A stretch of DNA of 64,000 nucleotides from Gp13-AA77 sp035946575 (GCA_035946575.1 DASYZG010000024.1:1-64000); one strand, 5' to 3'; positions 23,885 to 33,308 are shown, counted from the stretch's first letter. Program-made: numbers and translations. Notes: generated by a model from the letters alone, not told the origin.

Positions 23885-24694
23885 TTAGTGGGCTGCGGTC
23901 GCGCCCGCCGCGCTCGCTCCTGTAGTCTTGCGCGCCTCCATGGCCTTTGCCAGCCAGTCGTTCGCCTGCTTGATGTCGGCTTGGCGCGTCGACGAATCGT
24001 TCTCGATGTCGGCTTTCTGGCGGTAGATCAGGTTCAGGTAGGCCATGGCCTCATCGTAATTCGGCTTGAGATTGATGGCCTTGTTGAGCGCGTCCATGGC
24101 CTCGTCGATGAGCTTGGAGTTCTGTTCCTCCAGCTGCGACCTCAGCTTCTCCGGCAGGGGCGGAAGGTCGCCACTCGGACCGATCTGGGCCAGTTTCGGA
24201 TCAGTCTTCCGCATGTCATTGTCGTTCTTGGCGGCCAGGGCATAATCCATCACGCCGACCCAGTAGTAAGGCTCGGGATTATTGGGCTGGATGTCGAGCC
24301 TGCGGCGCTGATATTCCTTGGCCTTGTCGAAATCCTTCATGTCGTAGTAAATCGTGCCGATCGTAGCCAGCGCCGTGGTGTTCTTGGGATCAAGCTCCAG
24401 CACGTTGTTAAAAGACTGTATCGCCTGCTGCCCCATCTTCAAATTGTCCGGGGATGCGCCGCCCGGCGCGTATTGCTGAAAGTACGACATCGCCAGATAC
24501 AGACGGGCGTCTTCGAGGGTGGGATCGAGCGATGCCGCCTGTTGAAAATGGGCGACGGCTTCCTGAAACTGGGCGTTGCGAAAGGCGTTTACGCCTTTGT
24601 TGAGCTGGTCGCGCGCCTTGAGCCTGTCGCACCCGGTTGCCGCCACAACCAGCAGCAGCACACCGGCCAGGGGCGCAATCCAATAGCGTCTCAT
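23885..24694 (-). CDS. TPR lipoprotein
   Basis: A 269-aa protein with a lipoprotein signal (PLAGVLLLVVAATGC, lipobox Cys at residue 22). TPR repeats follow: FRNAQFQEAVAHFQQAASLDP, then IQSFNNVLELDPKNTTALATI, KAKEYQRRRLDIQPNNPEP and EAMDALNKAINLKPNYDEA. It is the last gene of the TonB-ExbB-ExbD-ExbD cluster, 40 bp after the second exbD. A periplasmic scaffold role at the inner or outer membrane is inferred. Confidence 0.8.
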   Translation of the reverse strand: MRRYWIAPLAGVLLLVVAATGCDRLKARDQLNKGVNAFRNAQFQEAVAHFQQAASLDPTLEDARLYLAMSYFQQYAPGGASPDNLKMGQQAIQSFNNVLELDPKNTTALATIGTIYYDMKDFDKAKEYQRRRLDIQPNNPEPYYWVGVMDYALAAKNDNDMRKTDPKLAQIGPSGDLPPLPEKLRSQLEEQNSKLIDEAMDALNKAINLKPNYDEAMAYLNLIYRQKADIENDSSTRQADIKQANDWLAKAMEARKTTGASAAGATAAH

Positions 24695-24734
24695 GAGCGG
24701 TCCTCCGTGAACCCGTCGCGAACGGGCGGGTCTG

Positions 24735-25160
24735 TCACTTGCCTGCTTCCACAGCTGCTGTCATCAGACCGATCTTGTCGATACCCGCCCCCTTGGCGAT
24801 GTCAATAATCTGAGCGACATCACCGAAGGTCAGCGTAGGGTCGCCCTTCACGAAGATGATGCGGTCGTTGCGGGTCTTGAAGATATCGACCAACCTCTCG
24901 CTGAGGCTGCGGATGTCGACAGGCTGCTGGTTGATAGCCACCTGCCGTTGCGCGTCCATGGTAACCACGATCGTGCGGTTGAGGACCGACTGGTCCGGTT
25001 GCTTGTCTTTGTTGGGCTGAGGCACCAAGGCATCAAGCCCGTGGGGAATGCGCGGCGTGATCACCATGAAAATAATGATGAGCACGAGCAGGACATCGAT
25101 GAGCGGGGTGACGTTGATATCACCCATGGCCCCTTTCTTGCCGCCAACCGCCATTGCCAT
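24735..25160 (-). CDS. exbD: ExbD/TolR-type proton channel subunit
   Basis: A 141-aa protein with a short cytoplasmic N-terminus, one membrane helix bearing the essential Asp (DINVTPLIDVLLVLIIIFMV, D in PLIDV) and a periplasmic domain ending KIGLMTAAVE. It works with ExbB as the proton-driven motor for TonB. It is the second of two consecutive exbD genes, 86 bp apart. Two ExbDs per cluster is common in this phylum and may form heterodimers. Confidence 0.9.
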   Translation of the reverse strand: MAMAVGGKKGAMGDINVTPLIDVLLVLIIIFMVITPRIPHGLDALVPQPNKDKQPDQSVLNRTIVVTMDAQRQVAINQQPVDIRSLSERLVDIFKTRNDRIIFVKGDPTLTFGDVAQIIDIAKGAGIDKIGLMTAAVEAGK

Positions 25161-25246
25161 ATCGAAAACCCTCCTTCAGGGCGCCGCGCCTCCTGCGCGC
25201 AACGCGGTCACCACCCCGGTTGAACCACTGCCGTCTCGCTGTTCAT

Positions 25247-25693
25247 TCACGGCGAAACTGCAGCCGGACTCATACCGGGGCGTTCAATCTGCGTGGTAAT
25301 CAACCCCAACTGCTCGACGCCCGCCGCGCGCACCGCGTCCACGGCCTTGGTGACGTCGCCGTACTTGGCGCGAGCATCGGCCCGGACGTAGACCGTCTTG
25401 TCGAGACGGCCCGAAATCATGTCCCGCACTTTGGGCGTGAGCTCATCAACGCTCATGAAGTTCTTCTTCAAGGCTATCTTCCCATCACGGGTGACTGCCA
25501 CCTCGATGGCATCCTCCCGATCATCGTCGGGCATGGCCCGGGGATTGGCTGCTCGGACCAGGTCCACACTGATGTTCTTCTGCAACATCGGCGTGATAAC
25601 CATGAAGATGATAAGTAGCACCAGCATGACGTCGACGAGGGGCGTCACGTTGATGTCGGAAACCGTTGGTGGAGCTTTGGCATGAAAAGCCAT
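25247..25693 (-). CDS. exbD: ExbD/TolR-type proton channel subunit
   Basis: A 148-aa protein of the same plan as its downstream paralogue: SDINVTPLVDVMLVLLIIFM with the channel Asp, then a periplasmic domain (KIALKKNFMSVDELTPKV, TVYVRADARAKYGDV). It starts 6 bp after the exbB stop, so the two are surely co-transcribed. Confidence 0.9.
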   Translation of the reverse strand: MAFHAKAPPTVSDINVTPLVDVMLVLLIIFMVITPMLQKNISVDLVRAANPRAMPDDDREDAIEVAVTRDGKIALKKNFMSVDELTPKVRDMISGRLDKTVYVRADARAKYGDVTKAVDAVRAAGVEQLGLITTQIERPGMSPAAVSP

Positions 25694-25699
25694 GGTTTC

Positions 25700-26449
25700 T
25701 TATCTCCCTGTCGCCGGCTTACCGTGTCCGGACCGCTTGATGAAGTAGTCGATCAGCTCCGAAGACGAGTTGTCCATCTCCACGTCGAACGCCTCGATCT
25801 TGTTAGTGAAGTAGTTATAGAGCCAGACGGCGGGAATGGCCACAAACAGACCGATGGCGGTGGTCACCAGAGCTTCCGAAATACCGCCGGCCACGGCGCC
25901 GATACCGACCGACTGCGAGGCCGAGATGCCCTGAAAGGCGTGGATGATGCCGAGCACGGTGCCGAACAGTCCCACGAAGGGAGCGGTCGAACCGATGGTT
26001 GCCAGGCTGGAAACTCCGCGCTTCAGCTCGGCATGGACGATGGCCGCAGCCCGCTCCAGTGCGCGCCGCGAGGCCTCAATCTCCTCGCCGGGGATCTCGG
26101 CGGACATCTGGTGCGCCTGGAATTCCTGCAGTCCGGCCGTCACCACTTTGGCCAGGTGGCTGCGTTTGTTCTCTTCGGCAATGTTGACCGCTTGGTCGAT
26201 CTTGCCGTCCTTGAGAGCGCCCGCCACGGCGGGGGCAAAAACGCGGGACTGCTTGCGGGCGGCCGAATAAGCGATCCAGCGGTCAATCATGACTCCGATC
26301 GACCACGCCGACATGAACACCAGCACGATAACCACTGCGCGGGCCGGCCAGCCCATCGATCGCCACATACTGATGGGATCGAAGCCCGGCGTTCCCGCCT
26401 CGCCCTGCAAAAGCCAGAGACTCAAACTCACGAGCCATGTTCCTAACAT
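25700..26449 (-). CDS. exbB: ExbB/TolQ/MotA family proton channel protein
   Basis: A 249-aa membrane protein with three membrane helices: an N-terminal helix in WPARAVVIVLVFMSAWSIGV and a paired helix hairpin in LATIGSTAPFVGLFGTVLGI and AISEALVTTAIGLFVAIPAV. The Thr and Gly residues of the family motif are visible. With two ExbD proteins and the adjacent TonB it should power outer-membrane transport. Confidence 0.9.
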   Translation of the reverse strand: MLGTWLVSLSLWLLQGEAGTPGFDPISMWRSMGWPARAVVIVLVFMSAWSIGVMIDRWIAYSAARKQSRVFAPAVAGALKDGKIDQAVNIAEENKRSHLAKVVTAGLQEFQAHQMSAEIPGEEIEASRRALERAAAIVHAELKRGVSSLATIGSTAPFVGLFGTVLGIIHAFQGISASQSVGIGAVAGGISEALVTTAIGLFVAIPAVWLYNYFTNKIEAFDVEMDNSSSELIDYFIKRSGHGKPATGR

Positions 26450-26499
26450 AGTGCCTCACTCCTCCTCAAATGGTTTTCGAGCTTTTTCCCGATCCGTTG

Positions 26500-27522
26500 C
26501 TACTCCTGTAGCGTGAAATTGACGTCAATCTCGGTATCCACGTCCACCGGCTCGCCATTCAGCAGCGTCGGTTGGTACCGCCACTTCGCCACGGCCTGCA
26601 TGGCCGCGTTCACCAGCAGCGGCGGACCGCTGATCAGATGCAAGTCCTGAATGGTGCCGTCCTTACTGATAACCGCCGCCAGGCGCACGAGGCCCTGCAC
26701 GCGGGCCATCTTCGCGATTTGCGGATATTCCGGCGCCGGAGCGTAAATCTTCTTCGATTCCTCGACCTGCCCGCCAACCGTGATGCGTTTGGGCGTAGCC
26801 GGCTTCGGAGGAGGCGGCGGGGGGGGCGCACCAACCATGCCACCAATCACTCCGCCCATGCTTCCACCGGGCACGCCGCCCGGAACGCCGCCCACCACTC
26901 CAGCGGCCTGCGGTGGCTCAGGCGTGTCCTTGACCTGTTGAATCGTCTTGGGAATCACGGTAGGAGCCTTGAGCAGGTCCTCCATCGAAACGTGGTGGAT
27001 GACCACTTTGGGCGCCGGCGGGGCCGGAGGCGGAGGAGGAGGCGGAGGAGGAGGAGCTACCAGCATCGTCATTAACTGCGCCTGGGGCAGGGTCTGGGTA
27101 TACATCAGTGGGTACAGGATGATGGCGCCAAGGATAATCGCCTCAACCAGATAGGCAATCGGCATCGTGGCCCGCTTCCAGTCGCCACTCGTCGAGGCCG
27201 AGTACATCAGGTAGATGACGAAACCGAGCAGCGGAAGAATGAATGTGATCCCCACCCAGAGCGGGCGGCTGAATCCGAAATGTCCGGTGTCAGACCAGAC
27301 ATAACAAATCATCATCGCGTAGAAGCCCAGGATGATGGCCAGGGTCAGCGATTGAGTGGCCAGGGCTCCGCCTTCCGTGCCCGCGAAAACCAGGCCCAGT
27401 GTGAAGTACCCCAGGATGTAGCCAAGCACGCCCACGCCGATCGAGATAAGCCAGTGAATCGACTTGAGCACGGGCTCCCGCTTCCCTGATGACTCGAGCA
27501 ACGTTTCGTCGAACATAGGCAT
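26500..27522 (-). CDS. TonB-family protein with a multi-helix N-terminus
   Basis: A 340-aa protein. The C-terminal 80 residues are a TonB_C domain (APAPEYPQIAKMARVQGLVR and AVAKWRYQPTLLNGEPV). The middle is a Pro-rich linker (ten consecutive prolines, then PPPPPPPKPATPK) that can span the periplasm. Unusually, the N-terminal 150 residues hold about four hydrophobic helices (WLISIGVGVLGYILGYFTLG; LTLAIILGFYAMMICYVW; PLWVGITFILPLLGFVIYLM; AYLVEAIILGAIILYPLMY) where classical TonB has a single anchor. The gene heads the exbB-exbD-exbD-TPR operon. Confidence 0.85.
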   Translation of the reverse strand: MPMFDETLLESSGKREPVLKSIHWLISIGVGVLGYILGYFTLGLVFAGTEGGALATQSLTLAIILGFYAMMICYVWSDTGHFGFSRPLWVGITFILPLLGFVIYLMYSASTSGDWKRATMPIAYLVEAIILGAIILYPLMYTQTLPQAQLMTMLVAPPPPPPPPPPAPPAPKVVIHHVSMEDLLKAPTVIPKTIQQVKDTPEPPQAAGVVGGVPGGVPGGSMGGVIGGMVGAPPPPPPPKPATPKRITVGGQVEESKKIYAPAPEYPQIAKMARVQGLVRLAAVISKDGTIQDLHLISGPPLLVNAAMQAVAKWRYQPTLLNGEPVDVDTEIDVNFTLQE

Positions 27523-27568
27523 GGCTGCTACCTCCGGTCAATAGAGCCGCGATACGCGGCCCGCTTGT

Positions 27569-28834
27569 CTAGCGTCGTGCGCTTGCTGCCTCCCGATCAG
27601 TTCTTCGCGCCGGGCGGACCTTCTCTTTCTCCGACGGGGCCCGCGGCTTCTCCGGCACCCCGCCGGGAGCGACCGCCCGATTCTGCCAGGCCAGGACGAC
27701 CGGGCTGGCAATCGCGAAAGACGAATAAGTGCCGATAATCACGCCGATGACCAGCACGAGCGCGAATCCATGAATGACTTCCCCGCCAAAAAGATACAGA
27801 GACAGAACAGCCAGGAAGGTGAGGCCCGAAGTCAGGATTGTCCGGCTCAACGTCTGGTTGACGCTGTGATTGATGAGATCCTTGAAGTTCTGGCGCCGAT
27901 TGAGTTTCACATTCTCCCGGATGCGGTCGAAAACCACGATGGTGTCGTTCATGGAATAGCCAACGAGCGTCAGCAAGGCGGCGATCACCGTCAGCGTGAT
28001 TTCCTTGTTCAGCAAGGAGAATAGCCCCAGCGTGATAATCACGTCGTGAAACGTCGCGATCACGGCAGCGACGCCGTAGATTAGCTCAAACCGGAACCAG
28101 ATGTAAATGAGCATCGCGCCGAGTCCCGCCAGCGTCACGTAGAGGGCCTGGCGCCGCAAGTCGGCGCCGACCTTGGGTCCAACTATTTGGGTATCGAATA
28201 CCGAGTAACTGGACAGATAGAAGTCGTGATTCAGCGCGTCGATCACAGATTGGGTGACGCCGGGCACACTCTTCAGCTCGTCGAACGAGCCGATCAGCCC
28301 GCCGTGCGCCGGGCTCTTGCGGTAGTTTAGCATCGCGGTGGCGAGGTCCTGATACTGCCTGGTGGCAGCCTCCGTCCCCTTGGAAGCAAGCCCCAGCGGG
28401 TCGGCGGTGATCAGATGGTCGGCAATAACGGAGGCACCCGCGTTGTTGAAATCCGTCTTGCCCTCAGGACCGTGGCCGTAGAGCTTGTCGAGCACGTTAA
28501 CGATGTCCTGCTTGCCTTCGTCGAGCGCTTTCGCAGACGATGTCGTGCGCAGGTCCAGTCCGATTGCGAACTCGTGCTTGTCGGCGGTATCGTACTGTAC
28601 CACGCTCGCGCCACGGAGATTGGCGGCATCCAGCTCGTGCCGGATGGCATCGATTTGGGGCGCTTTGGCGAATTTTACGTAGACCAACGTGCCGCCCCGG
28701 AAATCGAGTCCGTAGGTCAGCCCGTGATGCCAGAACATCGAGGCAATTCCCAACACTGCCAAAGATAGGGAGGCGGCGATGAAATACCACTTCTTCCCCA
28801 TCCAGTCAAACTTCGGCTCGTGGAAAAACTCCAT
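27569..28834 (-). CDS. secF: protein translocase subunit SecF
   Basis: A 421-aa inner-membrane protein with six membrane helices. The N-terminal LTYGLDFRGGTLVYVKF and the RND-type helices (LIYIWFRFELIYGVAAVIAT, LTLVGYSMNDTIVVFDRIRE) are standard for SecF. The N-terminal periplasmic loop is longer than in E. coli. It works with SecD and YajC to use the proton gradient to finish export. It lies downstream of secD with a 247-bp gap. The Arg/Lys-rich C-terminal tail is disordered. Confidence 0.93.
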   Translation of the reverse strand: MEFFHEPKFDWMGKKWYFIAASLSLAVLGIASMFWHHGLTYGLDFRGGTLVYVKFAKAPQIDAIRHELDAANLRGASVVQYDTADKHEFAIGLDLRTTSSAKALDEGKQDIVNVLDKLYGHGPEGKTDFNNAGASVIADHLITADPLGLASKGTEAATRQYQDLATAMLNYRKSPAHGGLIGSFDELKSVPGVTQSVIDALNHDFYLSSYSVFDTQIVGPKVGADLRRQALYVTLAGLGAMLIYIWFRFELIYGVAAVIATFHDVIITLGLFSLLNKEITLTVIAALLTLVGYSMNDTIVVFDRIRENVKLNRRQNFKDLINHSVNQTLSRTILTSGLTFLAVLSLYLFGGEVIHGFALVLVIGVIIGTYSSFAIASPVVLAWQNRAVAPGGVPEKPRAPSEKEKVRPARRTDREAASARR

Positions 28835-29081
28835 TCATTCATCCTTACTGTGATTCGACACCGGCTGGCGTGAACGAGTTCCAATTCCGAACCCGGTTCG
28901 AATCAGAATTTTGATGCCCGCGGCCTGCCCTGTAGCGTCCAGGGCATTGGAGGACTGTTGTCTGCCAAGCCGCACCGGGACGCCAAATCAACCACTTCAA
29001 AACCTTTCTAAGTAAACGCTTGATTTCAAGGCAGATCCCAGCTTCGATTGCGCCTGCTTTCGACGCAACCACCTTCAGATT

Positions 29082-30695
29082 TCAGACGCCGATGCTCAGC
29101 GCCTGGCCCGCCCTGCGCTTGGCCAACCCGTAGTCAAAGATCGCTCGGGAGACGTAGACCGACGTGAACAGGTTGGCGATCAGACCTATGGTCAGCGTGA
29201 CGGCGAATCCCTTGATCGGCCCCGTTCCGAAAGTGAACAAGATGGCCGCCGAGACGACTGTGGTCACGTGGGTGTCAATGATCGTGACGAAGGCGTGCTC
29301 GAAACCGCCGGATACGGCCGCCGAGACCGCCTTGCCGGCGCGCAATTCCTCCCGAATCCTCTCGAAGATCAAGACGTTGGAGTCCACGCCCATACCGACT
29401 GTCAGGATGATTCCCGCAATTCCCGGCAGCGTCAGCGTGGCTCCGAAGTAGCCCAGGATGGAAATCAGGATAACCAGGTTGAGGATCAGGGCCACGTCGG
29501 CGTTTACTCCTGCGCCGTGATAATAGAACAGCATGAAGCCCACGATGGCCACGAATCCCACAATGCAGGCATAAACTCCGTGCCGGATGGAATCGGCTCC
29601 GAGCGACGGCCCGACGACTTCCTCCTGCATGGTTGAGATGGAGGCCGGGAGCGAACCGGAACGTAGCACCAGGGCCAGGTCCGATGCCTGCTGCGGAGTA
29701 AACGAACCGGTGATGCGGCCACTGTCGCGGATTTGGGTCTGGATCACCGGCGCCGAGATCACGCGATTGTCGAGAACGATTGCCAGCCGCTTGTTAATGT
29801 TCGCGGCCGTCACCTGGCCAAAGGCCGAAGCGCCGTCCCGGGTAAGCGTGAAATCGATGTCGGGTCGCCCGTTCTCGTCCTGGGAAGGCTGGGCGCCGGT
29901 CAGATCGCGTCCGGTAACGGCAGCAATCTGGTTAACGATGTACCACACGTCACCGCTGCCCGAACTGGTATCGCCGGAGTCCGGCTGTCCTGCCAGCAGC
30001 TGGGTCTCGGGCGGGAGCACCCCTTCGTGCGCCGCCAGCGCCGCTTCGCGCGACGGGAAAGGCCCATCCTGGACGATCTTCAACTCGAGCAGAGCCGTCT
30101 CCTGGATGATGTCTCTCACGCGCATGGGATCGGTGACGTCCGGCAATTCCACCACGAGCTCGTAGTCACCCTGTTGTCCGTAGTTGGCAATCTCCGGCTC
30201 AGTGACACCCAGGGCATTCACACGCCGGTTGATCGTGTCGCGCGCCTGATCAAGCGTATCGCTCTTGATCTGAAGCAGGGCCTGCGTCTTCATCGTAAGC
30301 ACACGTGAGTTGGGGTCGCCGGGCGCCGCCTCCAGTGTCCAGTCCGAGAACTGATCGCTCACCATGCGCTGAACATCAGCGATGCGGTTCTGCGGTACAC
30401 CTTTAACAAGAATATGGGTCAGATCATTTTTATGGATATCGAGGTAGGGGATGTTCTTGGACTGAAAATTCTGGCGCAGCCGCTGCAGCACCTGGTCCGA
30501 TACCAGGTTCACGGCATCATTCACATGCACCTGTAAGACCAGGTGTGTCCCGCCCTTGAGATCCAGGCCAAGGTGAATCCGGCTGTTGATGTTCTGCCTC
30601 AGCTCCTGCACGTTCTTGGGCAGGCCGACAATGCCGATCACGCAGGCCACGACTACGACCAGAATCACGATCGCCCGGGTGCGAACCTTCTCCAT
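29082..30695 (-). CDS. secD: protein translocase subunit SecD
   Basis: A 537-aa protein with an N-terminal helix, the conserved GLDLKGGTHLVLQV, a large periplasmic P1 domain, and five C-terminal helices (LVILISILGYFGATLTLPGI, GMGVDSNVLIFERIREEL). It forms SecDF-YajC with its neighbours and pulls exported proteins into the periplasm using the proton motive force. The order tgt-yajC-secD-secF is the classical bacterial arrangement. Confidence 0.95.
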   Translation of the reverse strand: MEKVRTRAIVILVVVVACVIGIVGLPKNVQELRQNINSRIHLGLDLKGGTHLVLQVHVNDAVNLVSDQVLQRLRQNFQSKNIPYLDIHKNDLTHILVKGVPQNRIADVQRMVSDQFSDWTLEAAPGDPNSRVLTMKTQALLQIKSDTLDQARDTINRRVNALGVTEPEIANYGQQGDYELVVELPDVTDPMRVRDIIQETALLELKIVQDGPFPSREAALAAHEGVLPPETQLLAGQPDSGDTSSGSGDVWYIVNQIAAVTGRDLTGAQPSQDENGRPDIDFTLTRDGASAFGQVTAANINKRLAIVLDNRVISAPVIQTQIRDSGRITGSFTPQQASDLALVLRSGSLPASISTMQEEVVGPSLGADSIRHGVYACIVGFVAIVGFMLFYYHGAGVNADVALILNLVILISILGYFGATLTLPGIAGIILTVGMGVDSNVLIFERIREELRAGKAVSAAVSGGFEHAFVTIIDTHVTTVVSAAILFTFGTGPIKGFAVTLTIGLIANLFTSVYVSRAIFDYGLAKRRAGQALSIGV

Positions 30696-30725
30696 TCTTT
30701 AACTGCCTTTCTGATTCCTGAATCC

Positions 30726-31055
30726 TCAGGATTTCTTCTTGGAAGCCTCAGCCTCCGACTCATTCGGCTGCAAGCCGGAAATTGCCGACCGGGACACGTC
30801 AATCCTCACCTGGTTCGCAACCTGGAGTTGGACGACATTATCACGGAATCCCATGATGGTTCCGTAAATGCCTCCGGAGGTTACGACGCGGTCTCCGCTC
30901 TTCAGGTTTGCCAGCATCTCCTGGGTCTTTTTTCGCTGCCGCTGTTGCGGAACGATTAACAAGAGGTAGAACACGCCAAAGATGAGGACGAACGGAAGTA
31001 ATTGCACCAATCCGGAGTTGGACGAAGCTGCGATAAGAAAACAATTGAGTTGCAT
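30726..31055 (-). CDS. yajC: preprotein translocase subunit YajC
   Basis: A 109-aa single-span protein. The N-terminal helix LLPFVLIFGVFYLLLIVPQQ is followed by the highly conserved RQRKKTQEMLANLKSGDRVV and TSGGIYGTIMGF. It binds SecDF. The C-terminus is a charged tail. It lies 30 bp upstream of secD. Confidence 0.93.
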   Translation of the reverse strand: MQLNCFLIAASSNSGLVQLLPFVLIFGVFYLLLIVPQQRQRKKTQEMLANLKSGDRVVTSGGIYGTIMGFRDNVVQLQVANQVRIDVSRSAISGLQPNESEAEASKKKS

Positions 31056-31154
31056 GTGGCCGATCCGCCGCGTACGCGGCCAGAGAACTTGATGAATACA
31101 TCCGCCGGGGACCGGCGGTATCTGCGAGGAACCTAATCTCCCCGGCCCCCTCTC

Positions 31155-32348
31155 TCAGGTGTCCGGAGTCACTGACGACTGGGGCCCACAACCCTTCCTG
31201 GACCTTAAGCCATTATACTCTCCGGATCGGATAGCGTCACGAATTTCGCGCATGGTGTCAAGATAAAAGTGGAGGTTGTGACGCGTAGCCAGCATCGGCC
31301 CCAGCAGTTCTCCGCTGGAGAACAGGTGGCGTAAGTAGGCGCGGCTGTATCGGGCGCAGACCCCACAGCCACAGGCGGGATCGAGCGGCCCGGTATCGCG
31401 GGCGTAACGGGCGTTCTTGATGATCAGCCGCCCTTGAGAGGTAAAGATGGCGCCGTGTCGGGCTTCGCGCGTCGGCATCACGCAATCGAACATGTCTACG
31501 CCACGCGCCACGCATTCCACAAGATCCTGCGGGGTACCCACACCCATCAGGTATCGCGGCCGGTCCTCCGGCAGGCGCTCAGCCGTGGATTCCGTCACCT
31601 CGTAGGTCGCCGCCTTGGGCTCACCCACCGAGAGCCCGCCGATCCCGTAGCCTTCGAAGCCGATTCCAACGAGGTCGTCGACGCTCTGGCGGCGCAGGTC
31701 GGGATCGATGCCGCCCTGGACGATGCCGAATAGAGCGGGTGTCGGGTGTGGGGAGTGGGGACCGGGCAGTCGAGGCTCGATTCCCAGAGTCCGACTCCCG
31801 ATGCCCGACTCCCGATGCCCGTCGCAGGCCGCCCGGCACCTTCTCGCCCACCGGGTTGTCAACTGTGTGGCGGCGGATGCGACCTGCGGGGACGACGGGT
31901 ACTCGACGCAATGATCGAGCGCCATCATGATGTCGGAGCCGAGAGCCACCTGAATTTCGACCGCTCCTTCGGGCGTCAGGAAATGACGGGATCCGTCCAG
32001 GTGCGAGCGAAACTCGTAGCCGTCCTCAGTGGCTTTTCCCAGGCCCTCCAAACTCATGATCTGGTAGCCGCCGCTGTCAGTCAGGATGGCGCGCGGCCAG
32101 CTCATGAATCGATGCAGGCCCCCGAGATCGCGAATCAGCTCGTGGCCCGGCCGCAGGTAGAGATGGTAGGTGTTGCCGAGCAAGATTTGGACGCCGAGAC
32201 GTTCGAGCTCTTCCTGGCTGAGCCCCTTAACCGTGCCCGCCGTTCCGACCGGCATGAAGACTGGAGTTTCAACCGGGCCGTGAGGGGTGTGCAGGATCCC
32301 GGCCCGCGCGCGCGTGCCGGGATCCCGATGGGTGATTTCAAACTTCAA
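31155..32348 (-). CDS. tgt: tRNA-guanine transglycosylase with a repeat-encoded insertion
   Basis: A 397-aa TIM-barrel enzyme that exchanges guanine for preQ1 at position 34 of tRNAs (queuosine pathway). Motifs are ILTDSGGYQIMSL, FGIVQGGIDPDLRR, GIGGLSVGEPK, the nucleophile segment DMFDCVMPTREARHG and the zinc site CGCGVC followed by a His. The start is a TTG at 32348 with GAGGA upstream. Between TRWARRC and ALFGIVQGG the protein carries about 28 additional residues, encoded in frame by a palindromic heptamer array, where other Tgt enzymes have a short loop. The insertion is in phase, so the enzyme may still work. Confidence 0.93.
   Translation of the reverse strand: MKFEITHRDPGTRARAGILHTPHGPVETPVFMPVGTAGTVKGLSQEELERLGVQILLGNTYHLYLRPGHELIRDLGGLHRFMSWPRAILTDSGGYQIMSLEGLGKATEDGYEFRSHLDGSRHFLTPEGAVEIQVALGSDIMMALDHCVEYPSSPQVASAATQLTTRWARRCRAACDGHRESGIGSRTLGIEPRLPGPHSPHPTPALFGIVQGGIDPDLRRQSVDDLVGIGFEGYGIGGLSVGEPKAATYEVTESTAERLPEDRPRYLMGVGTPQDLVECVARGVDMFDCVMPTREARHGAIFTSQGRLIIKNARYARDTGPLDPACGCGVCARYSRAYLRHLFSSGELLGPMLATRHNLHFYLDTMREIRDAIRSGEYNGLRSRKGCGPQSSVTPDT
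31737..31822. repeat. palindromic heptamer array inside tgt (12 units, 84 nt)
   Basis: Twelve 7-mers run without a break from 31737: GGGTGTC, GGGTGTG, GGGAGTG, GGGACCG, GGCAGTC, GAGGCTC, GATTCCC, AGAGTCC, GACTCCC, GATGCCC, GACTCCC, GATGCCC. The left units (GGGAGTG type) are complementary to the right units (GACTCCC type), so the whole array folds back on itself. Eighty-four nt equals 28 codons, which keeps the tgt frame. Confidence 0.85.
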
Positions 32349-32443
32349 ATAGTCCTCGGTCGGCCGTAGACGCCGGTGTCCTCAGCGGCGATTCCCGGCG
32401 CTGGTGGCAGCGCGCCACTACGGCAGCGGCTCCGTAATCCTCT

Positions 32444-33187
32444 TTAAATCGCCGCCAGTCCGACCTTGCCGAGCACATACAGCGCCCAGACCGCAAGAAA
32501 CGCGAAAAACACCGAGCTCGACTTTGCCTTGCGGTTCGTTGCGGCTGCAAAGCCGATCCCCAGCAGGGCCATAAACCAAAACGTGAACAGGTCGAGCGAC
32601 GTGGCCAGAGCGAACAGGGGCTTCGAGGTATGGGCCTGATCGAGGAAGAAACCCAGACTCGTCGGTACAGGTGCGTTGGCGTTGAAGTGTTCCGGATCGC
32701 CGAACAGCATCATGACTACGCCCAAAAGCGTGCCCAACACGCCGACCATGTTCCCATAACAGGTAACGGAGAAGGCGGTCGAGAACTTGGTTTTCGACCC
32801 GAAGATCAGGTTTACAATCCCCAGTCCGACGGCGGCGATAATCAGCATGACGATGGGCACTGCCACCAGGCCGATCACGTGAGTGAAGATGGCGCCGAAC
32901 TTGGCTCCCTGCGTCACGGCCTGCTCAATCTGGTCGGGCGTCATGCTCGACGCCCTGCCGCTTTGCTCCAGCTGGCCACGAATGATACGTTCCATGCCGA
33001 TCTTGGCGAGCATGACCTCGCTGAACGCAACCGTGCTCAGGATGCCCACAATTAGCGGCGCCAGGATGTTCGGCTTGCGGGCAATATCGTCGAAGGTCTC
33101 TCCGGGAGAAAAGAACACACCTGCGACACGTGACAGGAAGGACATCGAAGGTTGCTCTTGCGGAACGACTGCTCCGGCCGTACCCAT
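32444..33187 (-). CDS. Yip1-domain integral membrane protein
   Basis: A 247-aa membrane protein. The start at 33187 is preceded by GAGGGGG. A conserved N-terminal patch (FLSRVAGVFFSPGETFDDIA) is followed by about five hydrophobic helices (ILAPLIVGILSTVAFSEVML; IFTHVIGLVAVPIVMLIIAA; VGVLGTLLGVVMMLF; FWFMALLGIGFAAAT; FFAFLAVWALYVLGKVGLAA). This is the bacterial Yip1 pattern. The function is unknown. It lies 95 bp upstream of tgt on the same strand. Confidence 0.8.
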   Translation of the reverse strand: MGTAGAVVPQEQPSMSFLSRVAGVFFSPGETFDDIARKPNILAPLIVGILSTVAFSEVMLAKIGMERIIRGQLEQSGRASSMTPDQIEQAVTQGAKFGAIFTHVIGLVAVPIVMLIIAAVGLGIVNLIFGSKTKFSTAFSVTCYGNMVGVLGTLLGVVMMLFGDPEHFNANAPVPTSLGFFLDQAHTSKPLFALATSLDLFTFWFMALLGIGFAAATNRKAKSSSVFFAFLAVWALYVLGKVGLAAI

Positions 33188-33308
33188 TTGTACCCCCTCG
33201 CGCCACCTTAGGGCCTTGGCCCGCGGCGCCTCTTGGTGTCCTACGGATGACCCCACCCGGAAATGACGCTCTTCGCGATCGGCCGCTGACGCCTACTATA
33301 CCTCACCT

